Assembly (NCBI GenBank): GCA_947457465.1
Contig: CANGWB010000007.1
Coordinates: 1-64,000 of the forward strand
From: Chitinophagaceae bacterium
GTDB taxonomy: Bacteria; Bacteroidota; Bacteroidia; Chitinophagales; Chitinophagaceae
DNA: 64,000 nucleotides
Direction of reading: 5' to 3'
The position numbers and the translations under genes are program-made. Of this stretch, positions 45,563 through 54,498 are shown in pieces (position 1 is the first letter of the stretch; each line of letters begins with the position of its first letter). The notes under the pieces are model-generated. The model searched no databases. It was given only the letters and a program-made list of their open reading frames with translations, and was not told the origin of the DNA.

Positions 45563-45570
45563 TAATTTTG
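45563..45570 (+). promoter_or_regulatory. -7 box upstream of the TPP riboswitch
   Basis: TAATTTTG, full TAnnTTTG, about ten bases before the aptamer. Confidence 0.5.
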
Positions 45571-45580
45571 TGTAAACCAC

Positions 45581-45668
45581 GCTTCCGGGGTGCTGTTGTT
45601 CATAGAACATCGGCTGAGATTAAACCCGTAGAACCTGTCCAGGATAATGCCTGCGAAGGGAGGAGAAG
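45581..45668 (+). promoter_or_regulatory. TPP riboswitch (THI box)
   Basis: The conserved core is complete and ordered: CGGGGTGC, GGCTGAGA (45612-45619), ACCCGT (45624-45629), GAACCTG (45631-45637), GGATAATGCC (45643-45651) and GCGAAGGGA (45653-45661). It binds thiamine pyrophosphate. It lies before a TonB-dependent receptor, an arrangement known in Bacteroidota for outer-membrane thiamine uptake. No T-tract terminator is seen between the aptamer and the ATG at 45710, so control is likely at translation start or by another mechanism. Confidence 0.93.
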
Positions 45669-45709
45669 GAATCTTACCCAGTATTCCCGGTAGCGATAAA
45701 TCCATTTCA

Positions 45710-47863
45710 ATGAACGGATATCGTCTACTGACTCTTCTACTCATTTCCCCTCTTTTTTCCATTGCGCAAGCAGAAAAAAAAGACAGTTTTTATGTCATGA
45801 GCCCCGTTGAAGTTCAAGCCGTACGCGCCGGGGATGAGGCCCCATTTTCGAAGACAAACCTGAACAGAAAAGAGATCGAGAAACGAAATCTCGGTCAAGA
45901 CCTCCCCTTCTTATTATCCACCTTACCCGGAGTTGTGGTTCATTCAGATGCCGGAAACGGAATCGGCTACACGGGTATACGAATCCGGGGAACCGATCCC
46001 ACACGCATCAACATGACGATCAATGGTATCCCTTACAATGATGCGGAAAGTCAGGGTATATTCTTTGTCAACCTGCCCGATCTCGCGTCCTCCGCACAGA
46101 GCATCCAACTTCAACGCGGTGTGGGTACTTCCTCCAATGGAGCCGGGGCCTTTGGCGCCAATCTCAACATCAGTACACATTCGTCGATTCCGGAAAAACG
46201 ACTCAGCATTCAAAACAGTTTCGGCTCGTTCGATTCCCGAAAGCACACACTACTTTATCAAAGTGGCTTGCAGGGGAAATTCGCCACGGATATCCGCCTC
46301 TCACAGATCGCAAGCAATGGGTTCATCGATCGGGCCACTAGCCTACTCTCCTCCTACTATGTTTCTACTGCCTATATTCAACCGGGTTATTCCATTCGGC
46401 TGACACAATTCGCCGGAAAAGAAAGAACTTATCAAGCCTGGTATGGGATCTCAGAGGCGGACCTTAATGCCGGAAATAGACAGATCAATTATGCCGGCAC
46501 AGAACGTCCCGGTGATCCCTATGAAAATGAGACAGACAACTACCAACAACGACACACCCAACTATTCTTCAATCGAACCACGGCTAAGAAAGCACAGTTG
46601 TCGATCGCCTTATTTTACACAAGAGGAAAAGGATATTATGAGCAATATAAAGCAGAGCAAGACTATGCCCGCTATGGTATGCCTTATCCGGTGAATGGTA
46701 ACGACACGACCTTCACCACCGATCTGATCAGACAATTGTGGCTCGATAATCATTTTTATGGTACGACGTTTTCTTACCAATGGAAAAAGGGACGCTCAGC
46801 CTTCACCTGGGGCGGAGCACTCACTCGTTATGTTGGTCAGCATTTCGGCAAACCTACTTGGGCATTGAACGGGCTGACTGCCATCAAGAACTGGTACGAT
46901 CAACCGGCTGATAAAAATGATGCGAATCAATTCTTCAAATGGCAATGGAACTGGAAACCGAACTGGTCGCTCTTTACCGATCTGCAAACACGTTGGGTCG
47001 AATATCGCCTCAACGGATTTCGGAATAACCCCGATATCCGGTTCCATCCGATCTACCGATTTGTAAATCCAAAAGCGGGCATCAGTTATGCTCGAGACAG
47101 CTGGTCGGGATTCCTCTCGCTTGCCTATGCGCAAAAGGAACCTAACCGCGATGATTTTGAGGCTGGGTGGAATCAACAACCACGTCCAGAAAAACTGTTG
47201 GATCTGGAAGCGAACATCGGCAGAAGGATGAAGAACTACAGATGGTCAGCCACCCTGTATCACATGTCGTACCAGGATCAATTGATCCTGACCGGTGCCA
47301 TCAACGATGTCGGTGCCTATACCCGTCAAAATATTCCACAGAGCTATCGTATGGGTATCGAGCTGGAAGGAAGCTGGAATGTACACAGAACAGTCCGACT
47401 AGCCGGTAACGTGGCATTGAGCCGTAACCGAGTCAGAAACTTCACCGAATTCCTGGATGACTATGATAACGGTGGTCAGATCAAACGCTTCTACAACCGA
47501 TCAAATCTCGCCCTCTCACCTGAATGGGTATCGAACGGAATCCTAAGTTGGACGCCACTAAAAAGATTGGAGTGTCAATGGATCAGCCAATTCGTGAGCC
47601 GACAATACCTTGACAACACATCCGATCGTTCTCGTTCACTAGACCCCTTCTGGGTGCAGAATCTGTTGATTGATTATACAATTCCAATGCCGAAAGAAAA
47701 ATCAGTTCGGATCCTTTTACAGGTGAACAATGTCACCAATGTACGTTATGAACCGAACGGTTACACGTTCAGCTATTTTTATGGCGGACGGTTGACTACT
47801 GAAAACTTCTATTTCCCCATGGCGGGGATCAACGCAACGATGGGGGTACAGGTAGAATTATGA
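45710..47863 (+). CDS. TonB-dependent receptor, probably for thiamine compounds
   Basis: 717 residues: signal peptide (MNGYRLLTLLLISPLFSIAQA), plug domain (LPFLLSTLPGVVVHSDAGNG, GIRIRGTDPTRINMTINGIPYND, IQLQRGVGTSSNGAGAFGA) and a 22-strand-type barrel ending in a typical aromatic strand (ATMGVQVEL). No carboxypeptidase-like regulatory domain precedes the plug. The upstream TPP riboswitch points to uptake of thiamine or a derivative across the outer membrane. I start at 45710; the frame opens earlier inside the riboswitch. No inner-membrane transporter or thi gene follows. The end overlaps the convergent rhodanese gene by six bases. Confidence 0.92.
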   Translation: MNGYRLLTLLLISPLFSIAQAEKKDSFYVMSPVEVQAVRAGDEAPFSKTNLNRKEIEKRNLGQDLPFLLSTLPGVVVHSDAGNGIGYTGIRIRGTDPTRINMTINGIPYNDAESQGIFFVNLPDLASSAQSIQLQRGVGTSSNGAGAFGANLNISTHSSIPEKRLSIQNSFGSFDSRKHTLLYQSGLQGKFATDIRLSQIASNGFIDRATSLLSSYYVSTAYIQPGYSIRLTQFAGKERTYQAWYGISEADLNAGNRQINYAGTERPGDPYENETDNYQQRHTQLFFNRTTAKKAQLSIALFYTRGKGYYEQYKAEQDYARYGMPYPVNGNDTTFTTDLIRQLWLDNHFYGTTFSYQWKKGRSAFTWGGALTRYVGQHFGKPTWALNGLTAIKNWYDQPADKNDANQFFKWQWNWKPNWSLFTDLQTRWVEYRLNGFRNNPDIRFHPIYRFVNPKAGISYARDSWSGFLSLAYAQKEPNRDDFEAGWNQQPRPEKLLDLEANIGRRMKNYRWSATLYHMSYQDQLILTGAINDVGAYTRQNIPQSYRMGIELEGSWNVHRTVRLAGNVALSRNRVRNFTEFLDDYDNGGQIKRFYNRSNLALSPEWVSNGILSWTPLKRLECQWISQFVSRQYLDNTSDRSRSLDPFWVQNLLIDYTIPMPKEKSVRILLQVNNVTNVRYEPNGYTFSYFYGGRLTTENFYFPMAGINATMGVQVEL

Positions 47864-48181
47864 TCCGGGACGGGTATCGCCGTATAGTTCCCGCCAAGCG
47901 AGCACCCCACCGGCCAAATTGACCACGTTCTTGAATCCGATCGCTTCCAGGAAGAGTGCGGCCATCATACTGCGCTGTCCGCTACGGCAGTGCAGTATGA
48001 CCTCTTCTTCCTTCCACGCTTCGATGGGATCGATCTCCATCCCCTGGATCTTGCCCAGCGGAAGGAGTAATCCGCCTAGATTGAACTCTTCGTATTCATG
48101 CGGTTCACGACAATCGACCAACTGGATGGTTTCGCCTGAGTCAAAACGCGCTTTAAGTTTCTCAACAGTGATCGTATGCAC
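47858..48181 (-). CDS. Rhodanese-like domain protein
   Basis: 107-residue single rhodanese domain. The active-site loop is HCRSGQRS with Cys65, preceded by the family pattern LVDCREPHEYEEFNLGG and followed by GFKNVVNLAGGVLAWREL. Probably carries sulfane sulfur; donor and acceptor unknown. Last gene of the ferredoxin-ddl-PASTA run, 11 bases after the PASTA gene. Confidence 0.9.
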   Translation of the reverse strand: MHTITVEKLKARFDSGETIQLVDCREPHEYEEFNLGGLLLPLGKIQGMEIDPIEAWKEEEVILHCRSGQRSMMAALFLEAIGFKNVVNLAGGVLAWRELYGDTRPGS

Positions 48182-48192
48182 GCTATAAATTT

Positions 48193-48990
48193 TTATTGAA
48201 TTCGAATGGTGTCTTTAACAGGTGGTGTGGCCCCTAACCAAATATCGATGAGTTGACCGGCGCGAATGCGGTTTACAACTGAATCCCCCAACCGTGTTGT
48301 CGGTTCTTGTCGTATTACAAATCCGCTCATGGTGTCAGTAACTTCCGGTGAGAGGATCAGTACGCCCAGACCAAGCCCCATATCACCGATCAACAGACTT
48401 GCTTCAGAATAGCGCATACCGATCAGATCAGGAACCAACATTTCTTCTTTTCCAACTCCATTCCCAAGAATAAGATCGATACGTGACCCCATCGGCACCT
48501 TTTCACCTGGCATGATCGATCGCCCGCGATATAGCTGATCGAGAACTGCATTTCGAGCAAAATCCTTTTTGTAGATAGTATCCCCTATCAACAGATTCAT
48601 GCTTTTAAGGATCAACTCGGCATTGCGATAGCTTTGTCCTCGCAAACTGGGCATCTCCACGTCGGGTGGTACGGCCCGAGTAATGGTTAGATAGATTGTT
48701 CGGCCTTCTTTCACCAATTCAGCCGAGTCTGGCAACTGCTTCAGTACATGCAAACCAGGCTTTGTATCAGAGTAGATCGAATCATCTACTTCCACCGTGA
48801 ATCCTTTAGATTCGAGAATTTTTTGAGCCTCCGAAATGGAAAGACCAACAACTGCCGGCACGGAGGCCGTCTTCCCATGATTGGTTAACCAACCCAGCGA
48901 CAATAACCAAAAGAAAAATAGGCCCACCGCTAACCCGACTCCTGCCAGCAGGTTGAACCACCAGGGCTTCTTGAGCAGCCAACTGATCAT
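48193..48990 (-). CDS. Membrane-anchored PASTA domain protein
   Basis: 265 residues: one N-terminal transmembrane helix (FNLLAGVGLAVGLFFFWLLSL) followed by three PASTA repeats in the periplasm (VPAVVGLSISEAQKILESKG; MPSLRGQSYRNAELILKSMN; VPDLIGMRYSEASLLIGDMG). No kinase or transpeptidase domain. PASTA units bind peptidoglycan fragments, which fits its four-base overlap with ddl. Its exact role is unknown. Confidence 0.9.
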   Translation of the reverse strand: MISWLLKKPWWFNLLAGVGLAVGLFFFWLLSLGWLTNHGKTASVPAVVGLSISEAQKILESKGFTVEVDDSIYSDTKPGLHVLKQLPDSAELVKEGRTIYLTITRAVPPDVEMPSLRGQSYRNAELILKSMNLLIGDTIYKKDFARNAVLDQLYRGRSIMPGEKVPMGSRIDLILGNGVGKEEMLVPDLIGMRYSEASLLIGDMGLGLGVLILSPEVTDTMSGFVIRQEPTTRLGDSVVNRIRAGQLIDIWLGATPPVKDTIRIQ

Positions 48991-50009
48991 ACAGCATTCG
49001 GGGTTTTAGCATGCTTTGACAGCGTCACTTGCAGCAGCTGTGAATAAAACTGAGAAAGCTTCATTCCCGCCGCCTGTACCTGCTGCGGAATGATGCTCGC
49101 ACTGCTTTGACCCGGAATCGTATTCACTTCCAACATGTATGGAATATCCTGCTCCGGCTCGTATATAAAGTCGATCCGCACCACCCCGGCGCAACCGAAA
49201 ACGGCATAGATTTTTTTGGCGGTGTCTTGTAATTTTTGGGTCATGTTAACCGGTATTTCCGCCGGTGTGATCTCGGTAGATTTTCCCTGATACTTCGCGA
49301 CAAAATCAAAAAAAGGCTGATCGGTATCCGCTACGACCTCCGTGATGGGCAGCACGACAATACCGCTCGGGTCCTTATACACACCGACAGTGAATTCCCT
49401 TCCCTGAACCATTTCTTCCACTAGCACCTGACCATCTTCCTGAAAAGCTTTTTCCAAGGCTGCCACTACATCATCCGTATTCAGATTCAACTTGGACATG
49501 CCGATACTTGACCCTCCGTTATTCGGTTTAACAAAAACAGGAAATTTCAAGCCCTGTCGAATTGATGCAGCAGCCTTAGTTAGATCACAACCTCGTTCAA
49601 AAAAGATAGAACGGGCAACCGGAATGCCCGCAGCTCCTGCAATGGAAGTTGCATACCATTTATTAAAGGTGACCACTGAGGTAGCTGTAGGACAACAAGT
49701 ATATGGGATCCCCAACATGTCGAAATAGCCTAACAAGCGGCCATCTTCTCCCGGGGTACCGTGCATGGCAACAAAAACAGCATCGAAACAAATGTGCTTC
49801 CCATCCACTCGGATAGAAAAGTCATTTTTATCAACCTCTATATTCTTTTCCTCAGAAGCACTATACCACCAACCGTCTTTTCGGATATCGATCCGATATA
49901 CCTGATAATGGTCTGATTCCAGGTGCTGCTGGATGGTATCCGCCGTACGATAAGAAATCACGGCTTCACCGGAATATCCGCCGGTCACCAGGGCAATGGC
50001 AGTCTTCAT
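48987..50009 (-). CDS. ddl: D-alanine--D-alanine ligase
   Basis: 340-residue ATP-grasp enzyme. Seen: N-terminal ALVTGGYSGEAVIS, the AMHGTPGEDGRLLGYFDMLGIPYT block, FVKPNNGGSSIGMSKL (ATP binding), and the C-terminal YMLEVNTIPGQSSASIIPQQ. Makes the D-Ala-D-Ala unit of peptidoglycan precursors. Overlaps the ferredoxin gene upstream and the PASTA gene downstream by a few bases each. Confidence 0.97.
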   Translation of the reverse strand: MKTAIALVTGGYSGEAVISYRTADTIQQHLESDHYQVYRIDIRKDGWWYSASEEKNIEVDKNDFSIRVDGKHICFDAVFVAMHGTPGEDGRLLGYFDMLGIPYTCCPTATSVVTFNKWYATSIAGAAGIPVARSIFFERGCDLTKAAASIRQGLKFPVFVKPNNGGSSIGMSKLNLNTDDVVAALEKAFQEDGQVLVEEMVQGREFTVGVYKDPSGIVVLPITEVVADTDQPFFDFVAKYQGKSTEITPAEIPVNMTQKLQDTAKKIYAVFGCAGVVRIDFIYEPEQDIPYMLEVNTIPGQSSASIIPQQVQAAGMKLSQFYSQLLQVTLSKHAKTPNAV

Positions 50010-50356
50010 CAGAGGTGAAGCTTATCCTTCTTGGAAAGTAATTCCTCGACGGTTTCCCGGTATAATTCATCGGGCACACAACAATCGACCGGACAAACCG
50101 CAGCACACTGAGGCTCTTCGTGGAAGCCCTGACACTCGGTGCATTTATTGGGCGTGATGTAATAGGTATCGATCGCAATCGGCGCATGTTTGGTGCCGGC
50201 ATCCACGAGCTGACCATCCATCAAGGAGAAAGAACCTTTCACGGATGTTCCATCCGCAATCGCCCACTCAACACCCCCTTCGTAGATGGCATTATTCGGA
50301 CATTCGGGCTCACAGGCGCCACAATTGATACATTCATCGGTGATCTTGATAGCCAT
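50009..50356 (-). CDS. 4Fe-4S dicluster ferredoxin
   Basis: 115 residues with two cluster sites: [11 protein letters not shown] (Cys9, 12, 15, 19) and [22 protein letters not shown] in the C-terminal part, separated by a 60-residue insert. Similar two-cluster ferredoxins sit next to acyl-CoA reductase genes in many Bacteroidota, as here in divergent orientation. It is the first gene of the operon leading to ddl. Confidence 0.93.
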   Translation of the reverse strand: MAIKITDECINCGACEPECPNNAIYEGGVEWAIADGTSVKGSFSLMDGQLVDAGTKHAPIAIDTYYITPNKCTECQGFHEEPQCAAVCPVDCCVPDELYRETVEELLSKKDKLHL

Positions 50357-50384
50357 GATCTAAAATTATAAGGGATTGTATAAC

Positions 50385-50405
50385 TAATTTTGATGTACAA
50401 ATCTA
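50385..50405. promoter_or_regulatory. Divergent promoters between ferredoxin and acyl-CoA reductase
   Basis: Plus strand TAATTTTG (50385-50392, 24 bases before the ATG at 50417) and minus strand TAGATTTG (50398-50405, 41 bases before the ATG at 50356). Both match TAnnTTTG, and they are only five bases apart, so the two promoters may exclude each other. Confidence 0.5.
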
Positions 50406-50416
50406 GGTAATTCAAT

Positions 50417-51424
50417 ATGAATCTTAACGAACGGATTGAGCTGGCCGGGCGGCTGGGAAACTACCTCCTCTCCGATGAGCCAGCATGGATACAAGCCAAA
50501 GAGATGGCTTTCCGTTCCAATCCTTGGTTCATACCACCCTTTATCGACCAGGCCACCCAACAGCTATCCACAGCCTTTCTGAACCCACAGAAATTATCAG
50601 ATTGGGCAACCGGTGCCGGAATACCTGAAAACTTAGCCGCACCCAAAAAGGTCGGGCTTGTTTTGGCCAGCAATCTACCCCTCGTGGGATTCCATGACTG
50701 GCTTGCCGTTTTTATAAGCGGGAACCATGCACTCATCAAACTCTCCGCCCAGGACAGTATCCTGTTCGAACACCTGGCGGCTAAACTAATCGAATGGGAT
50801 CCACGCATGGCTAATCAATTGCAGATCGCAGAAAGATTGAATCAGGCAGAAGCATTCATAGCCACTGGAAGTGATAACACCGCCCGCTACTTTGAATACT
50901 ATTTCGGAAGATCCCCACACATCATCCGTAAAAACAGAACCTCTGTCGCCATCCTGACCGGCCGGGAATCGGAAGCTGAGCTGATCGCACTGAGTGATGA
51001 CCTATATTCATATTTTGGACGAGGATGCCGAAACGTCACACAACTCTGTGTTCCCAGAGGCTATGATTTTAAGCCATTGCTTGGATCCGGCGATGCCTAT
51101 CAATTTCTAACGGAGCACCATAAATTAAAAAATAATTACGACTATCAGTTAGCTCTCCGCATACTCAACAAAGAGTACTACATGTCCAATGGAATCGCCC
51201 TCTTTGTGGAACAGCCATCACTTTATGCACCCATCGGGGTCGTTCACATTCACTACTACGACCAGCCCGAGGAGGCCATTGAATGGAGCGAGCGGCATCT
51301 GGAGCAGATCCAGTGTCGGGTCGGCTGGAATGGAATCCCCTTTGGCACCACTCAAACACCTACACTGGATCAGTACGCAGACGGTATTGACACCCTGTCC
51401 TTTTTACGCGAACTCAACTCCTGA
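50417..51424 (+). CDS. Acyl-CoA reductase, LuxC-like
   Basis: 335 residues. The aldehyde-dehydrogenase-like fold shows ASNLPLVGFHDWLAVFISGNHALIKLS for cofactor binding and YSYFGRGCRNVTQLCVPRG, where the cysteine fits the acyl-thioester site of LuxC proteins. It would reduce an acyl-CoA to the aldehyde. The partner enzyme and substrate are unknown. Confidence 0.88.
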   Translation: MNLNERIELAGRLGNYLLSDEPAWIQAKEMAFRSNPWFIPPFIDQATQQLSTAFLNPQKLSDWATGAGIPENLAAPKKVGLVLASNLPLVGFHDWLAVFISGNHALIKLSAQDSILFEHLAAKLIEWDPRMANQLQIAERLNQAEAFIATGSDNTARYFEYYFGRSPHIIRKNRTSVAILTGRESEAELIALSDDLYSYFGRGCRNVTQLCVPRGYDFKPLLGSGDAYQFLTEHHKLKNNYDYQLALRILNKEYYMSNGIALFVEQPSLYAPIGVVHIHYYDQPEEAIEWSERHLEQIQCRVGWNGIPFGTTQTPTLDQYADGIDTLSFLRELNS

Positions 51425-51503
51425 GTTGAAAATTTGTTAAACCCATCACCCCGTGAAGGAATGGGGACAAGAGCGAATTAAATTGCAGGATACAAAGAAA
51501 TAT

Positions 51504-53015
51504 ATGGCTATGAAATGGAAACAACTATTGGCGATGACAGCCTTAAGCGCAAGCACCGCATTGGTCACGGTATGGACCTATGACCGGGTTAATGAAAGAA
51601 ACGGTTCCGGATTTGAGGGTGTTAGTGCCGGAAAATTACCAGCCAATTACGCGGGGTTCCTAGAAAATGCCGCCAACAATGCTTCTACCTCTGTTGATTT
51701 CACCAAAGCCTCTCAGGCGGCCGTTCAGGCGGTAGTGCATATCAAAACAAAAACACCTGCCAAACGCATCACCAATCAACTACCCCGTTCGCGCGGAGGT
51801 ATCGACGATATGTTCGAGCAATTCTTCGGGGAAGGTTTTTTTGGTCCACAGATCAAACCCGAACAACGTGCCTCTGGAAGCGGTGTGTTGATCAGTGAAG
51901 ACGGCTATATTGTAACGAATAACCACGTTATCTCTGATGGAGACCAAGGAGTAGCTGCAGAGATCAATGTTACCCTCAACAACAAGAAAACATATCCCGC
52001 CCGATTGATCGGAAAAGATCCCAGCAGTGATATCGCCGTACTGAAGATCGATGGCACGGGATTTCCGTACATGCTCTACGGAAATTCTGATCAACTGAAA
52101 CTCGGACAATGGGTTCTTGCCATCGGTTATCCACTCTCACTTGAAACCACTGTAACGGCAGGTATCGTAAGCGCTAAAGGCCGTTCGATCGGTGTGAACG
52201 GACGTCAGAGTGATACGCCGATCGAGTCCTTCATTCAAACCGATGCAGCTGTCAACCAGGGGAACAGTGGCGGTGCCCTCATCACAACCGACGGGTTGCT
52301 AGTGGGAATCAATTCCGCTATTTATGCACCTACTGGCACGTACGCGGGCTATTCATTTGCAATACCCGTCAACCTTGCCAAAAAGATCGTGAACGATCTT
52401 ATTAAATTCGGCGATGTAAAACGCCCCTATCTCGGCGTGGCAGCGGATCAAACCAAGATCAATTCAACCGATGGCGCTTACATCGGCAATGTTGCCAATG
52501 ATGGAGCAGCAGCAGCAGCCGGGCTCAAAAAAGGGGATATCATTACTAAGGTGAATGGAATTGCCATTGGCTCTTGGAGTGAATTACAAGGCACCATAGC
52601 CTCACTGAATGCCGGTGATCAAGTGGCCATCTCCTACAAACGCGCCGGAGTAGAAAAAACCACCAACGTAACGCTGAAGGCCGAGACGGGCACCTATGAA
52701 AACCTAACCGCCTCCACCCTTGGGAATTTATTGGGAGGAGAACTAGTCAACATCGATCAAAAAATGGCGAGTCGTAATGAAGTGAACGGTGGTGTGATGG
52801 TGAAGAAAATAACGCCGGCCGGCCCCTTCAGTCAAACCCGCATGCAAGAAGAATTTGTGATTACCCGGGTCAATGAACAAGAGATCAAGAATATGGATGA
52901 TCTGGCCAGAGCACTCGGTTCTGCCAGAAGTAGGAGCATCAGCGTGGAGGGCTTTTATGATGGATATAATGGCATCTATCGATACCCAGTTATGTTGCCG
53001 GAATCAGATGAATGA
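51504..53015 (+). CDS. DegP/HtrA-type (Do) periplasmic serine protease
   Basis: 503 residues from the ATG at 51504, which is followed by a signal/anchor segment (MKWKQLLAMTALSASTALV). The trypsin-like domain has the triad His (IVTNNHVIS), Asp (DPSSDIAVLKI) and Ser (VNQGNSGGALI), and two PDZ domains follow (YLGVAADQT...GAAAAAGLKKGDIITKVNG; MVKKITPAGPFSQTRMQEEFVITRVNEQ). Acts on damaged envelope proteins. A GTG 17 codons earlier is in frame but gives a non-signal start; the ATG at 51510 is an alternative. Ends at a bidirectional terminator shared with the amylase gene. Confidence 0.94.
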   Translation: MAMKWKQLLAMTALSASTALVTVWTYDRVNERNGSGFEGVSAGKLPANYAGFLENAANNASTSVDFTKASQAAVQAVVHIKTKTPAKRITNQLPRSRGGIDDMFEQFFGEGFFGPQIKPEQRASGSGVLISEDGYIVTNNHVISDGDQGVAAEINVTLNNKKTYPARLIGKDPSSDIAVLKIDGTGFPYMLYGNSDQLKLGQWVLAIGYPLSLETTVTAGIVSAKGRSIGVNGRQSDTPIESFIQTDAAVNQGNSGGALITTDGLLVGINSAIYAPTGTYAGYSFAIPVNLAKKIVNDLIKFGDVKRPYLGVAADQTKINSTDGAYIGNVANDGAAAAAGLKKGDIITKVNGIAIGSWSELQGTIASLNAGDQVAISYKRAGVEKTTNVTLKAETGTYENLTASTLGNLLGGELVNIDQKMASRNEVNGGVMVKKITPAGPFSQTRMQEEFVITRVNEQEIKNMDDLARALGSARSRSISVEGFYDGYNGIYRYPVMLPESDE

Positions 53016-53031
53016 TTACCCGATCTACAAT

Positions 53032-53062
53032 AAAAAAACGCCCCGAACCGGGGCGTTTTTTT
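53032..53062. terminator. Bidirectional terminator between degP-like and amylase genes
   Basis: ACGCCCCG/CGGGGCGT stem (53038-53045 with 53049-53056) flanked by an A run on the left and a T run on the right, so it works for both convergent genes. Confidence 0.9.
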
Positions 53063-54440
53063 ATTCTGCGGTATAGATGAGGTGTTCCCATGGTTGCATT
53101 TCAAAAGACTTATCGGAGCGAAAATCATTGGAAGCGCCTGAATAGAGATTGCGATAACGTCCGGATAAACGTGGGTCGACGATCTCAAAATGCAAGTCTG
53201 CCTGCGAGGAGAGATTGAGCACAACTAACACCGAATTCCTCTCCTGAACACGTAAAAATGCCAGTACCTCACCTGGAGCGGAGGTCTGCAGTCGAATAAC
53301 AGACGCAGAGGAATCGGACCGCAGGGCCGGGTTTGACTTTTTCAATTGAAGCAGAGAAGTATAAAATGCGGAAAAAGATTCCGCATCGGGTCCGGACAAG
53401 ATTGTGTCCTTTTCAAAAAATTGAATTCGTTTTCTGTTACCGATCTCCTGGCCAGAATAGATCAATGGAACACCGGGCCAGGTAGCACTGAATACGGCGA
53501 GCGAACGCGCCATCTCACCATACTTCTCAAACTCTGTTCCGTTCCAGCTATTTTCATCATGATTCGTGGTGAACCAAGAGCGCATGCGATCATTTTTCAA
53601 TCCATCATATCGATCAAGGACCTGCAGCAATGTATCGAGTTGTCCGTGCTGCTGATAAAAATCTTTCGCGCGATGCATCCACGTCCAGGTATAGCTGGCA
53701 TCGAACACCTCCGCGTACTCAGGCTTCTCCAGCTCGTCGTATTCTCCGAACCAGAACAATGGCTTGACGGCATCGATCTTATCTCTGGCCTCTCGCCAGA
53801 ACGGCAGCTCTACCCAAAAGGCCAGATCACAACGGAAGCCGTCTATGTCACATTCCTCCACCCAAAAACGCATGGCATCGATCATGGCCGTCCGAAGGGC
53901 GGGATTGGCAAAATTTAATTCGATGATATCATCCATACCTGAGGCAATCTTAAAATCCCCCGTGGCAGCATCACGCAGATAATAATCTGGATGTTCGGTG
54001 GTCCAGCGATGCCCCCAGCCTGTATGGTTGGCCACCCAGTCGATGATAACCTTCATGCCCAATTCATGGGCTTGTTTGACCAACTCCTTGAAATCTTCCA
54101 GTGTCCCAAATTCAGGGTTGATAGATGTATAATCCGAACAAGCATAATAGCTTCCCAAGGTCCCCTTCCGATTCATTTCGGCAATAGGAGTAATGGGCAT
54201 GAACCAGAGCGTTCCGACGCCCATATCACGCAAGCGGGGCAATTCGCTCATGAAGGCGCGGAACGTACCGGCGGGGGTGTATTGTCTGACATTCACTTCG
54301 TAGATCGAGGTTTGTCGGGCCCACTGAGGCGTCTCGAATTTCATGGGGGTATTGTAGTTTTTAGTGGTGTCGTTGGAGGTACGGGGACTGCAAGCGCTCA
54401 TCCCTGCCAACATACAAAAAATCATTATGAGCAGACGCAT
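53061..54440 (-). CDS. Alpha-amylase family (GH13) lipoprotein
   Basis: 459 residues. Signal peptide with lipobox GMSAC (Cys17), then a (beta/alpha)8 GH13 domain: VIIDWVANHTG (region I), DGFRCDLAFWV (region II, nucleophile Asp), WFGEYDE (region III, acid Glu), FTTNHDENSW (region IV, third acidic residue), and a C-terminal beta domain. It would cleave alpha-glucans at the cell surface or in the periplasm. It is next door to ispH and near a phosphorylase-like gene, which may complete starch/glycogen use, though they are not in an operon. Confidence 0.92.
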   Translation of the reverse strand: MRLLIMIFCMLAGMSACSPRTSNDTTKNYNTPMKFETPQWARQTSIYEVNVRQYTPAGTFRAFMSELPRLRDMGVGTLWFMPITPIAEMNRKGTLGSYYACSDYTSINPEFGTLEDFKELVKQAHELGMKVIIDWVANHTGWGHRWTTEHPDYYLRDAATGDFKIASGMDDIIELNFANPALRTAMIDAMRFWVEECDIDGFRCDLAFWVELPFWREARDKIDAVKPLFWFGEYDELEKPEYAEVFDASYTWTWMHRAKDFYQQHGQLDTLLQVLDRYDGLKNDRMRSWFTTNHDENSWNGTEFEKYGEMARSLAVFSATWPGVPLIYSGQEIGNRKRIQFFEKDTILSGPDAESFSAFYTSLLQLKKSNPALRSDSSASVIRLQTSAPGEVLAFLRVQERNSVLVVLNLSSQADLHFEIVDPRLSGRYRNLYSGASNDFRSDKSFEMQPWEHLIYTAE

Positions 54441-54485
54441 ATACAGGTTTCATGCAAAGTACTAAAATGCGGCGTGTCGACCTCG

Positions 54486-54493
54486 TATCTTTG
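54486..54493 (+). promoter_or_regulatory. -7 box abutting ispH start
   Basis: TATCTTTG, full TAnnTTTG, five bases before the ATG at 54499. Confidence 0.55.
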
Positions 54494-54498
54494 TCTCC

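Noticed and set aside
45647-45709. N-terminal extension of the TonB receptor
   Set aside because: It is translated riboswitch sequence; a clean signal peptide begins at 45710.
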